From Bacteroidota bacterium (lineage in GTDB: Bacteria > Bacteroidota > Bacteroidia > 2-12-FULL-35-15): DNA of 49,104 nucleotides. Where the stretch lies: positions 1 to 49,104 of the forward strand of contig JAOQAD010000028.1 in NCBI GenBank assembly GCA_025963775.1, written 5' to 3'. Under the pieces are notes generated by a model that saw only the letters and a program-made list of their open reading frames with translations, was not told the origin of the DNA and made no database searches. This document shows positions 42,076-49,104 of the stretch, piece by piece (within the stretch, counting starts at the first letter, position 1; each line of letters begins with the position of its first letter). The position numbers were made by a program, and so were the translations under genes.

Positions 42076-43443
42076 ATGAAAACAATCTGCATCATAGGCG
42101 GCGGTTTCAGCGGAACGGTCACTGCAATTCATTTGCTTCAGAAAAGCAGTGATGTACGCGTTAAGCTCATCAACCATACCTACCCGCTTGTAAAAGGCGT
42201 AGCATACAGCACCGGGCGCATGGAGCACCTGCTCAATGTGCCTGCCGGAAAAATGAGCGCTTTTGCAAGCCTTCCCGATCATTTTACGGATTGGGTTACG
42301 GCAAAGCCTGAATACAAACAATTTCATTTCCCAACGATCCGGCATTCCTTTCTGCCAAGGATGATCTACGGGAAATACCTCGAGGAGCTTTCTGCAGAAC
42401 ATCTGAAGAATGAGCGCCTGGAGATCATCCGGTCAAAAGCTGTTGATGTGAAATCGGCAAACGGAAAATATGTCATTATCACTGAAAATGATCATAGAAT
42501 TGAAAGCGATTTCCTTGTGCTTGCCACAGGAAATTTTCAACCCGCGCCTCCAAAACTCAAGGATCCTTCTGCCCTGAGCAGCCCGAATTATTTTTCCAAT
42601 CCCTGGACAAATGATTTTATTGAAAAGCTGAAGCCGGATGAAAGCGTGTTGCTGATCGGCAGCGGGCTTACCATGGTGGATTACGTGCTTACCCTGGTAG
42701 CAGAAGGTTTCAGGGGAAAGATCTATTCCGTTTCACCACGCGGCTATCTGCCGGAAGGCCATTCGGAACAGGTAACTGCTTATCCTGATTTCCTGGAAGA
42801 GATCAAAGGCAAAGGCCTGCAAAGCGTCTTCTCCTCTATTATTTCGCATGTGCAGAAGGCAGCAGAAAAAAATATTCCCTGGCAATCGGTGATCGACAGT
42901 GTGAGGCCGCATGCAAAAACGGTCTGGATGGGGCTTTCCCGGAAGGACAAGCAACAGTTCATCTCCCACGTCCGCCATATCTGGGGAGTTGCAAGGCACC
43001 GGCTTCCCCTCGATGCACATAAAAAGATCAGGGAGCTGATGCAAAGCGGGCAGCTGGAGGTTATTGGCGGAAGGCTGCAGGCGCTCAACAGCATCAATGA
43101 TTCTTTTGAAGCATTCATTAAGCTGCGCAGGGTACAGGATGTAAAAACACTGGCCGTTTCTAAAATTGTGAACTGCACCGGCCCGCAGATCAATTTCAAC
43201 GAGCTGAATGAAGCACTTGTAAAAAGCCTGCTTCAGCAGGACCTCATCTCTGCCGATGAACTTAAAATGGGGATCAGGGCGCTTCCTTCGGGCAATGCGC
43301 TGAACAGCAAAGCTGAGCCCGTGCCCCGGCTTTATGCCCTTGGCTCGCTCCTGCGCGGGCTGATGTGGGAAACCACTGCTGTTCCCGACCTGCGTGTAAA
43401 TGCGGAAAATGTGGCGGCACAAATCATCGGCAGCATCGATTAA
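42076..43443 (+). CDS. FAD/NAD(P)-binding protein
   Basis: 455 residues from the start at 42076, where MKTICIIGGGFSGTVTAIHLL places the dinucleotide-binding GxGxxG at the N-terminus. Further upstream in-frame ATG codons lie within the surE region. A second Rossmann motif VLLIGSGLTMVDYVLTL is at ~194-210. LVLATGNFQPA and IVNCTGP mark FAD-enzyme ATG motifs. The layout fits the FAD/NAD(P)-binding family (Pfam NAD_binding_9). Substrate unknown. It ends 34 bases before the ispH start. Confidence 0.85.
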   Translation: MKTICIIGGGFSGTVTAIHLLQKSSDVRVKLINHTYPLVKGVAYSTGRMEHLLNVPAGKMSAFASLPDHFTDWVTAKPEYKQFHFPTIRHSFLPRMIYGKYLEELSAEHLKNERLEIIRSKAVDVKSANGKYVIITENDHRIESDFLVLATGNFQPAPPKLKDPSALSSPNYFSNPWTNDFIEKLKPDESVLLIGSGLTMVDYVLTLVAEGFRGKIYSVSPRGYLPEGHSEQVTAYPDFLEEIKGKGLQSVFSSIISHVQKAAEKNIPWQSVIDSVRPHAKTVWMGLSRKDKQQFISHVRHIWGVARHRLPLDAHKKIRELMQSGQLEVIGGRLQALNSINDSFEAFIKLRRVQDVKTLAVSKIVNCTGPQINFNELNEALVKSLLQQDLISADELKMGIRALPSGNALNSKAEPVPRLYALGSLLRGLMWETTAVPDLRVNAENVAAQIIGSID

Positions 43444-43477
43444 ATTCTTAATTTTGCCATGCAAGAGCCGCAACCGC

Positions 43478-44719
43478 ATGAAAAGCTTCAATATTCCCGA
43501 TTTTTATAAAAGTCCGCTCATTTCCAAAGTAAAGGAGATCCGCAAGATCAGTGATCCGCGTAAAAAGGATTTCAGCCCTACGGTGCTTGATTTCGGCCCT
43601 GTCCGCTTTTTTATCGCACGCCATTTCGGATTTTGCTACGGCGTGGAACACGCCATTGAAACCGCTTACAAAGCCATTGAAGAGAACAGCGGAAAGCGCA
43701 TCTTTTTGCTGAGCCAGATGATCCACAACCCGGATGTGAACGATGACCTGCAAAAACGCGGCGTCCGTTTCCTGATGGACACTTCCGGCAACCAGATCAT
43801 TCCCTTTTCTGAGCTCATTCCTGACGATATTGTGATCATTCCTGCTTTCGGCACCACGCTGGCCATTGAAGAACAGTTGAATAATTTTGGCATCGAAGTG
43901 CGTAAATACGATACCACTTGTCCCTTCGTTGAGCGTGTCTGGAAAAAATCAGAGAAGCTTGGTGAGGACAAGTATTCCATCATCATCCACGGAAAATCAA
44001 ATCACGAAGAAACAAAAGCAACGTTTTCAAGAAGCGAAAAAAGCGCTCCCTCCATCATTGTAAAAGACATCAATGAATCACGCGTACTGGGCGAATACAT
44101 CCTCGGCAATCTTCCCGCCGAGGAGCTGATGCAAGTGTTCAACGGGAAATATTCTGATCATTTCAACCCGGAGAAAGACCTTTTCCGCGTAGGCGTGATC
44201 AACCAAACTACTATGCTGGCAACGGAAACACAGGAGATCGCCGAATACTTCAGGAACATTATGCTGAAAAAATACGGGGCTGAAAACCTGAAAGATCATT
44301 TTGCTGATACGCGCGATACACTGTGCTATGCGACCAATGAGAACCAGGAAGCAACATACGGCCTGCTCCAGCAGCATGCAGATGTGGCCATCGTGGTGGG
44401 AGGATACAACAGTTCCAATACTTCGCACATCGTTGAGCTCTGTGAAGAAAAGCTTCCTACATTTTTTATTTCTTCCGCTTCCGAGATCAAATCGAAAAAC
44501 AGCATCCAACATTTCGATTATTTAAACCATGAGCTGCTGCATTCGGATTCATTCCTTCCCGAAAAAGAAAAAACCGACATTATTCTTACAAGCGGTGCAT
44601 CCTGCCCGGATTCGGTCGTGGATGCCGTGCTGCAGAAGATCCTTTCCTTTTATACTTCCGTGAAGGGCGCAGAAGAAGTGATCAAAGATGTTGAAGCAAA
44701 AGGAAATGCGCTTGCCTGA
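43478..44719 (+). CDS. ispH: 4-hydroxy-3-methylbut-2-enyl diphosphate reductase, long form
   Basis: 413 residues from the start at 43478. The last step of the MEP isoprenoid pathway makes IPP and DMAPP with an iron-sulfur cluster held by three cysteines; these appear in HFGFCYGVEHA, YDTTCPFVERVWKK and TSGASCPDSVVDAVL. Also present are IIHGKSNHEE, the INQTTMLATET motif and VVGGYNSSNTSHI. It is about 100 residues longer than the E. coli enzyme, as in cyanobacteria and many Bacteroidota. It shows the organism uses the MEP pathway. Confidence 0.95.
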   Translation: MKSFNIPDFYKSPLISKVKEIRKISDPRKKDFSPTVLDFGPVRFFIARHFGFCYGVEHAIETAYKAIEENSGKRIFLLSQMIHNPDVNDDLQKRGVRFLMDTSGNQIIPFSELIPDDIVIIPAFGTTLAIEEQLNNFGIEVRKYDTTCPFVERVWKKSEKLGEDKYSIIIHGKSNHEETKATFSRSEKSAPSIIVKDINESRVLGEYILGNLPAEELMQVFNGKYSDHFNPEKDLFRVGVINQTTMLATETQEIAEYFRNIMLKKYGAENLKDHFADTRDTLCYATNENQEATYGLLQQHADVAIVVGGYNSSNTSHIVELCEEKLPTFFISSASEIKSKNSIQHFDYLNHELLHSDSFLPEKEKTDIILTSGASCPDSVVDAVLQKILSFYTSVKGAEEVIKDVEAKGNALA

Positions 44720-44740
44720 ATTCTTTTTTCCACTGAATAA

Positions 44741-45571
44741 ATGAAAAGACAACTCACCTGCTTTCTTTTAGTTGCAGTGCTTTTCGCAAGCGCCCAAACT
44801 TCCTGCCCGGTAAACAATCACACCTTCCGCGACAGCGAAATGTTCAGCTATAAGATCTATTACAACTGGGGCGCCATCTGGATGGCTGCGGGGGAAGCCA
44901 GCTTCAGCGCGGTAAAAACGGAGCTGAACGGACAACCTGTCTATCATTTCATTGGGCTGGGCAGCACCTATGAAAAGTACAATTGGTTTTACAAAGTGAA
45001 CGACCGCTATGAATCCTACGCGGACACGCTGACGTTAAAACCCCTGCGTTTTAAGCGCGATGCGCGTGAAGGAGGAAATTATACGTACGATGATTATGTG
45101 TTCAATCACCGGAAAAAGAAAGTATACACGGCTTCAAAAAGGAACAGCAATCCTACAATGCTCGATTCCCTTTCGATCACCTCCTGCACCAATGATGTAT
45201 TGACCGCGATCTATTTTGTGCGCTGCATCGATTTTTCCAGTTATAAAATTAAAGATACCATCCCTGTGACCTTTGTGCTCGATGGTGAAGTGTTTCCTTC
45301 CTATGTGCGCTACCTCGGCACCGAAGTGATCCATTCCGAGCTGCTTGGTGATGTGCGCTGCATCAAGTTCCGCCCGAAGCTCATTGCAGGAACGCTGTTC
45401 AAAGGCGGTGAGGGAATGACCGTATGGGTGACCGACGACCAGAACAGGATGCCTGTTTACGTGGAGACCCCGATCATTGTCGGCACCATTAAAGTGCAGC
45501 TTCTCAACTATTCAGGATTGAGGAACAAGCTCGACTGCCTCGTACAAAAAAAAGCAGCTCCATCGAAATAA
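44741..45571 (+). CDS. DUF3108 family periplasmic protein
   Basis: 276 residues with a signal peptide (MKRQLTCFLLVAVLFASAQ). The pattern FSYKIYYNWGAIWMAAGEASFS, then YEKYNWFYKVNDRYESYADTLTLKPLRFKRDAREGGNY, and finally TVWVTDDQNRMPVYVETPIIVGTIKVQL, is that of DUF3108, a beta-barrel-like fold of unknown role. It follows ispH by 21 bases. Its last codons overlap the terminator of the opposite gene. Confidence 0.88.
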   Translation: MKRQLTCFLLVAVLFASAQTSCPVNNHTFRDSEMFSYKIYYNWGAIWMAAGEASFSAVKTELNGQPVYHFIGLGSTYEKYNWFYKVNDRYESYADTLTLKPLRFKRDAREGGNYTYDDYVFNHRKKKVYTASKRNSNPTMLDSLSITSCTNDVLTAIYFVRCIDFSSYKIKDTIPVTFVLDGEVFPSYVRYLGTEVIHSELLGDVRCIKFRPKLIAGTLFKGGEGMTVWVTDDQNRMPVYVETPIIVGTIKVQLLNYSGLRNKLDCLVQKKAAPSK

Positions 45572-45583
45572 CGATGAAGCTGC
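45546..45583 (-). terminator. Rho-independent terminator overlapping the end of the DUF3108 gene
   Basis: On the minus strand GCAGCTTCATCG and CGATGGAGCTGC pair with one mismatch around TTATTT and are followed by eight T. It ends the minus-strand gene at 45608. The plus-strand stop codon lies in its loop, so the hairpin may also help end the plus transcript. Confidence 0.85.
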
Positions 45584-45607
45584 CCCCGGTTTATTCAGAG
45601 AGAAAAA

Positions 45608-45973
45608 TTATTTGACGATCATCTTCTGGCGGAAGATCTTGTCGTTCGCGGATGCAGTGATCAGGTAAATGCCTGTAGGAAGTTTTTTTCCATCGCTGGA
45701 AATAGTAAACAGGAAGCCATCATTCTCACGCACTTCCACTTTCGAGTAGATCTCCTGCCCCAGCATGTCATACACAACTACCAGCAAGTCCTGCGCTTTA
45801 AAACCATCGAGGCTCACATAGGTTTCGGATTCCATTTGATTCGGGTTCGGAAACACTTTGAACACCGGCTCATCTTCAAGCAGCACAGAGCGTGACTGCG
45901 CATTCACAGAAGGTGCGAATAAAGCGCAGCAAATAACCAAAGAGGAAACTGATAGTTTTTGTAATAACTTCAT
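45608..45973 (-). CDS. Tiny secreted protein consisting mainly of a type IX sorting domain
   Basis: 121 residues. A signal peptide (~1-25, ending VNAQS) is followed by ~12 residues and then a C-terminal sorting domain of type A: FKVFPNPNQMES, LVVVYDMLGQEIYSK, LPTGIYLITASANDKIFRQKMIVK. Such domains send proteins through the type IX system to the cell surface. Here almost the whole mature protein is the sorting domain. It may be a free-standing relict or a small surface factor. It shows the organism uses T9SS. Confidence 0.88.
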   Translation of the reverse strand: MKLLQKLSVSSLVICCALFAPSVNAQSRSVLLEDEPVFKVFPNPNQMESETYVSLDGFKAQDLLVVVYDMLGQEIYSKVEVRENDGFLFTISSDGKKLPTGIYLITASANDKIFRQKMIVK

Positions 45974-46350
45974 AATGAATTCGGTTAATGTTTATATAAC
46001 AAATAGAGTCCATTAAATTTACAAAAGCAAAATATGGGCAACCTACTTATTAACAGCGGATTGTGCGCGCTTATCCACATTTTTCTATGAACCACGCCAT
46101 TTTATCGACCAATGGCACAATTGGCACTAACCAACATAATTTACGGAATGCGAAAGCATAAAAAAGTATTTTTACTGCAAAACGGGGGATTAGGGAAGAT
46201 GTACAAGGTTTAATTACAGGCGTCATTGCGGGCAACAGCGAAGCAATCTCATCTTGTAGCAGATTGCTTCGCTGTTGCTCGCAATGACGTTTCCTAAAGA
46301 ATCCGTTTGATTAAGTTCAGGTTCCGGATAATCATTTAAATTCAGCACAC
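45974..46350. other. Intergenic region with a REP-like palindrome, no gene seen
   Basis: This 377-base gap separates the divergent sorting-domain gene and the transporter gene. Apart from the inverted repeat at 46221-46289 I see no gene. The imperfect TATTTTGC on the minus strand near 46035 is a possible promoter for the sorting-domain gene. A TTTG at about 46304 lies 19 bases before TAATCATTT and may be the promoter of the transporter. Confidence 0.4.
46221..46289. repeat. Long near-perfect inverted repeat, REP-like
   Basis: The 29-base arms 46221-46249 and 46261-46289 match at 28 positions around an 11-base loop. The arms contain CGTCATTGCG and AGCGAAGCAATCT, a phrase common in intergenic repeats of many Bacteroidota and other bacteria. 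There is no T-tract. It is unrelated to the repeat at 38253-38358. Confidence 0.85.
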
Positions 46351-47322
46351 ATGCCTTTTGCATCAGCTTATTCAGGAGAACTTGTTGCTTTCTGCACAAC
46401 CATTTCCTGGAGCATAGGCATCTTTCCCTTTACAGCAGCGGCACGCAGGATGGGCCCTAACAGCCTCAATCATTTTCGCCTGCTGCTGGCGGTTGTCTTA
46501 CTGAGCATTCTTTCCCTTGTATTTCTGCCGCTTTCCTTTGCAGCGCTGTTCACATCCCCGCTGCCTGAGCACTGGCTCTGGTTCGGACTTTCCGGCGTGA
46601 TCGGGCTGGCGCTCGGCGATTATTTCAGCTTCACTTCCTTCGCCATTCTCGGCCCGCGCGTCAGCAGCATTTTTAATACGCTCGCTCCTGCCGCAGCTTT
46701 ATTTACGGGCTATTTCGTGATCGGCGAACGGATCAACCTTGTGGGCATCACCGGCATTCTCATTACCATAGCCGGCGTGATCTGGCTTACACTCAGTAAA
46801 AGCGCGAAAGCAAAAATGCAGGACCATGAGCATGGCAATAAGGAAAAAGGAATCCTGTACGGCATGCTCTCTGCGGTTTGCCAGGGCGTAGGCGTAGTGC
46901 TTGCCAATAAAGGATTCACTTACAGAATGCATGATTCCGGCCTTCCTTTTTTCCAGGCTACCTGGCTGCGCATGACGGTTGCAACCGCAGCGATCTTCCT
47001 GCTCAGCGCTTTCCGTGGAAAAATAAAAGAGTATACGCTGCCTGTCATTCAGAATAAAAACAAGGGAGTTCCTTATGCCATTGCAGGAACTGTTTTCGGC
47101 CCCGTGATCGGCGTCAGCCTGTCGATGCTGGCTGTTTCACTTCTTCACAACAAACCTTCCGTAGCGCAAACCATCTTTTCACTTGTTCCGATCGTAGCAT
47201 TGCCGCTTGCCTGGGTCTTCTACAGGGAAAGGATCACGCTGAAGTCGATGCTCGGCGCCGTTATTGCCATTGCAGGCGTTGTGGTGCTGATTTGGCGTGA
47301 TGAGATCACACATTTTTTATGA
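46351..47322 (+). CDS. EamA/DMT-family membrane transporter
   Basis: 323 residues with about ten transmembrane segments in two homologous halves, each with an EamA domain (ELVAFCTTISWSIGIFPFTAAAR and GILYGMLSAVCQGVGVVLANKGF). The first half ends in INLVGITGILITIAGVIWLTLSK and the second in ITLKSMLGAVIAIAGVVVLIWRDE, the typical closing helices. Such carriers export metabolites or amino acids; substrate unknown. Confidence 0.9.
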   Translation: MPFASAYSGELVAFCTTISWSIGIFPFTAAARRMGPNSLNHFRLLLAVVLLSILSLVFLPLSFAALFTSPLPEHWLWFGLSGVIGLALGDYFSFTSFAILGPRVSSIFNTLAPAAALFTGYFVIGERINLVGITGILITIAGVIWLTLSKSAKAKMQDHEHGNKEKGILYGMLSAVCQGVGVVLANKGFTYRMHDSGLPFFQATWLRMTVATAAIFLLSAFRGKIKEYTLPVIQNKNKGVPYAIAGTVFGPVIGVSLSMLAVSLLHNKPSVAQTIFSLVPIVALPLAWVFYRERITLKSMLGAVIAIAGVVVLIWRDEITHFL

Positions 47323-47397
47323 TCCGCCGGTTGAAATGGATTTGACTTTCTGTTCTTTTTTCACTTTATTTACTGTATCAATCACACAGAACAATAA

Positions 47398-49104
47398 ATG
47401 AAAAAGAAAAAGTATCAGCGCTTGTTTCTTTTCTTTTTGCTGCTTCCCGCTTTTGGCTTTTCCCAGGAAACAAGGGAGATCGATAGCCTTTTGACCATAC
47501 TCAGGTCGACCTCCTACGATACAACGAGAGTGGATATCTGCAATAAGATCAGCCAGCTGTATTGCTCGGTTGATTTTAACAAGGCTTTATCCTACAACGA
47601 CCAGGCGATCAGCCTTGCTGAAAAAACAAATCTCCCGCGCAGGCTTGCGGGGGCATACAATATCCGCGGCATCATCTACATCAATCTCGGAAGGCTGAAA
47701 GAAGCCGACAGCAGCTTCAACAAAGCAATTGAGCTGCATATTAAGAACGGCAATAAAAAAGGGCTGGCATCCGGCTACGGTAATCTTGGTGCGATGTATT
47801 ACATGATCGGCTCGTATTATAAGGCTATGCAGTTTCACATGAAGTGCCTAAAAATAAATGAGGAGCTCAGGGATAAGAACGGGGTCGCGATCACACTGAT
47901 GAACATTGCCAACATCCATTTCATCCAGAAAAATTACAGGGAGGCGAAAAAATATTACAGCAGCTGCCGTGCAATTCACCATGAGCTGCATAACGTGCAC
48001 GAGGAGCTTACCGCGATGAACAATATTGCTGCAACCCTGCTTGATGAGGGTAAGGCCGCCGAAGCACTTTCTTACTTCGATTCCATAAAAAAGATTGCCG
48101 GAACAAAGCCAGCTGAATTTACCGTTGAATATGCATTCGGCCTTAACGGGATGGGAAACTGCTACAGGAACCTGGGCGATTATAAAAAGTCGCATTTCTG
48201 CCTGGAAACGGCTGCAGGTATCTATGAGCAGCTGAACAATACGTTCAAGATCCTTGAAGTGACGGGCAACCTCGCTGCCCTTTATGTAAAAGAAAAAAAT
48301 TACAGCAAGGCGATCGAATTCAGCAACCGTTACCTGGAAAAAGCAAAGGCCATGGAAGCCCGGCAGCATGAGATGGATGCCAACGAATTTTTATTTAAAA
48401 GCTATGCGGGGCTTAATGATTATGAGAACGCTTTCAGATATCATCAGCAATTCACGCTTTTAAAGGACAGCATCCTTAATTCGGAGAATGTAAAGAACCT
48501 GAACGAGATAGAAACGAAATATGAAACGGAAAAAAAAGAGAGCGAGAACAAGCTGCTGCTGCAGGAGAACCAGATCCAGCAGCTGCAGATCGGCCGCGGG
48601 TATTATGTTATGGCCGGGATCTCCACATTGCTCTTGCTGGTGATCGTTATCGCCTTCCTTTTCATCAGGCAGGGCCGGCTGAATGCACAGCAGCGCACAC
48701 TGCAGCTGGAGCAGAAGCTGCTGCGCTCACAGATGAACCCGCATTTCATCTTCAACTCACTGATCGCGATCGAAAGCTATATCTATAAAAATGAGCCGAA
48801 GGAAGCAGGCAAATACCTCTCCGGCTTTGCAAGGCTGATGCGCCTGATCCTCGAAAATTCAAGGGAAGAATACATCCCGCTTTCGAAGGAAATAAAAACG
48901 CTGGAATATTATCTCCAGCTGCAGAAGAACAGGTTCGACAATGCGTTTGATTATGCAATAGAGCTGAGTGAAGGCACCGACCCGGAAGCGATCGCCATCC
49001 CGCCCATGCTTGCGCAGCCTTTCATTGAGAACTCCATCGAGCATGGCATAAAGAACAACGGCACAAAAGGAAGCATCAGCATTCGCTTCAGCTTAAGCGG
49101 CAAC
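47398..49104 (+). CDS. TPR sensor histidine kinase of the LytS/YehU type, C-terminus cut by window edge
   Basis: 569 codons are visible, with a signal peptide (MKKKKYQRLFLFFLLLPAFGFSQ). Periplasmic TPR repeats span ~35-340 (AYNIRGIIYINLGRLKEADSSF, ASGYGNLGAMYYMIGSYYKAMQ). A coiled coil (~345-400) and a transmembrane helix (~402-423) follow. The kinase part has RSQMNPHFIFNSL with the phosphate-accepting H449 and QPFIENSIEHG as N-box. This is the His_kinase family, whose partner is usually a LytTR regulator, expected just beyond the window. The ATP-binding G-box lies past the edge. Confidence 0.9.
   Translation, partial: MKKKKYQRLFLFFLLLPAFGFSQETREIDSLLTILRSTSYDTTRVDICNKISQLYCSVDFNKALSYNDQAISLAEKTNLPRRLAGAYNIRGIIYINLGRLKEADSSFNKAIELHIKNGNKKGLASGYGNLGAMYYMIGSYYKAMQFHMKCLKINEELRDKNGVAITLMNIANIHFIQKNYREAKKYYSSCRAIHHELHNVHEELTAMNNIAATLLDEGKAAEALSYFDSIKKIAGTKPAEFTVEYAFGLNGMGNCYRNLGDYKKSHFCLETAAGIYEQLNNTFKILEVTGNLAALYVKEKNYSKAIEFSNRYLEKAKAMEARQHEMDANEFLFKSYAGLNDYENAFRYHQQFTLLKDSILNSENVKNLNEIETKYETEKKESENKLLLQENQIQQLQIGRGYYVMAGISTLLLLVIVIAFLFIRQGRLNAQQRTLQLEQKLLRSQMNPHFIFNSLIAIESYIYKNEPKEAGKYLSGFARLMRLILENSREEYIPLSKEIKTLEYYLQLQKNRFDNAFDYAIELSEGTDPEAIAIPPMLAQPFIENSIEHGIKNNGTKGSISIRFSLSGN

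Noticed and set aside
1..49104. CRISPR arrays, tRNA or rRNA genes
   Set aside because: I saw no regularly spaced direct repeats and no cloverleaf or rRNA-like sequence in any intergenic gap; the gaps are short and hold only the hairpins and repeats listed.

Overview
This window comes from the chromosome of a Gram-negative Bacteroidota bacterium. I infer this from a type IX secretion sorting domain protein (45608-45973), a LpxB lipid A gene, a long-form IspH, Bacteroidota-type Rhs proteins, A-rich translation starts and intergenic REP-like palindromes. A Chitinophagales or Sphingobacteriales-like lineage is possible, but I cannot fix the order. Most of the window has moderate GC. The first ~2.3 kb is clearly AT-rich.

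Layout: (1) 1-674 is a gene-poor edge holding the start of an IS3-family transposase and several hairpins. (2) 675-20771 is one tight minus-strand operon. In transcription order it encodes a secreted beta-sandwich protein, a beta-helix-like surface protein, a Skp/OmpH-type chaperone, a lipoprotein, a 2118-residue SpvB/TcB-like protein, a LolA-like periplasmic protein, a 2611-residue Rhs protein with an AT-rich variable C-terminus, a small membrane zinc-ribbon protein that is a candidate immunity protein, and a small secreted protein. (3) 21198-32697 is the divergent plus-strand operon. It encodes a compact type II secretion-like machine: MORN protein, GspE ATPase, secretin, GspL/PilM-PilN-like protein, PilO/GspM-like protein, FN3 lipoprotein, GspC/PilP-like protein, GspG-like pseudopilin, minimal prepilin peptidase, GspK-, GspI- and GspJ-like pseudopilins, and GspF. 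A strong terminator closes it. (4) 32987-37191 is a DinB plus DnaE2-like translesion cassette with a palindrome over its promoter. (5) 37234-49104 is mostly housekeeping: a DUF2279-like protein, SpoIID-like protein, LpxB, a small membrane protein, SurE, an FAD protein, IspH, a DUF3108 protein, a tiny T9SS sorting-domain protein, an EamA transporter and the start of a TPR histidine kinase.

The most interesting feature is the head-to-head pairing of (2) and (3). Almost every protein of the Rhs operon carries a Sec signal or lipoprotein signal, and the operon has its own Skp-like chaperone. The giant proteins do not end in a recognisable T9SS sorting domain, because their C-termini are occupied by other sequence. 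The neighbouring operon encodes a complete-looking type II secretion-like apparatus. My inference is that this is a dedicated export system for Rhs/TcB-like proteins. The sequence shows the genes and their arrangement; the functional link is a hypothesis.
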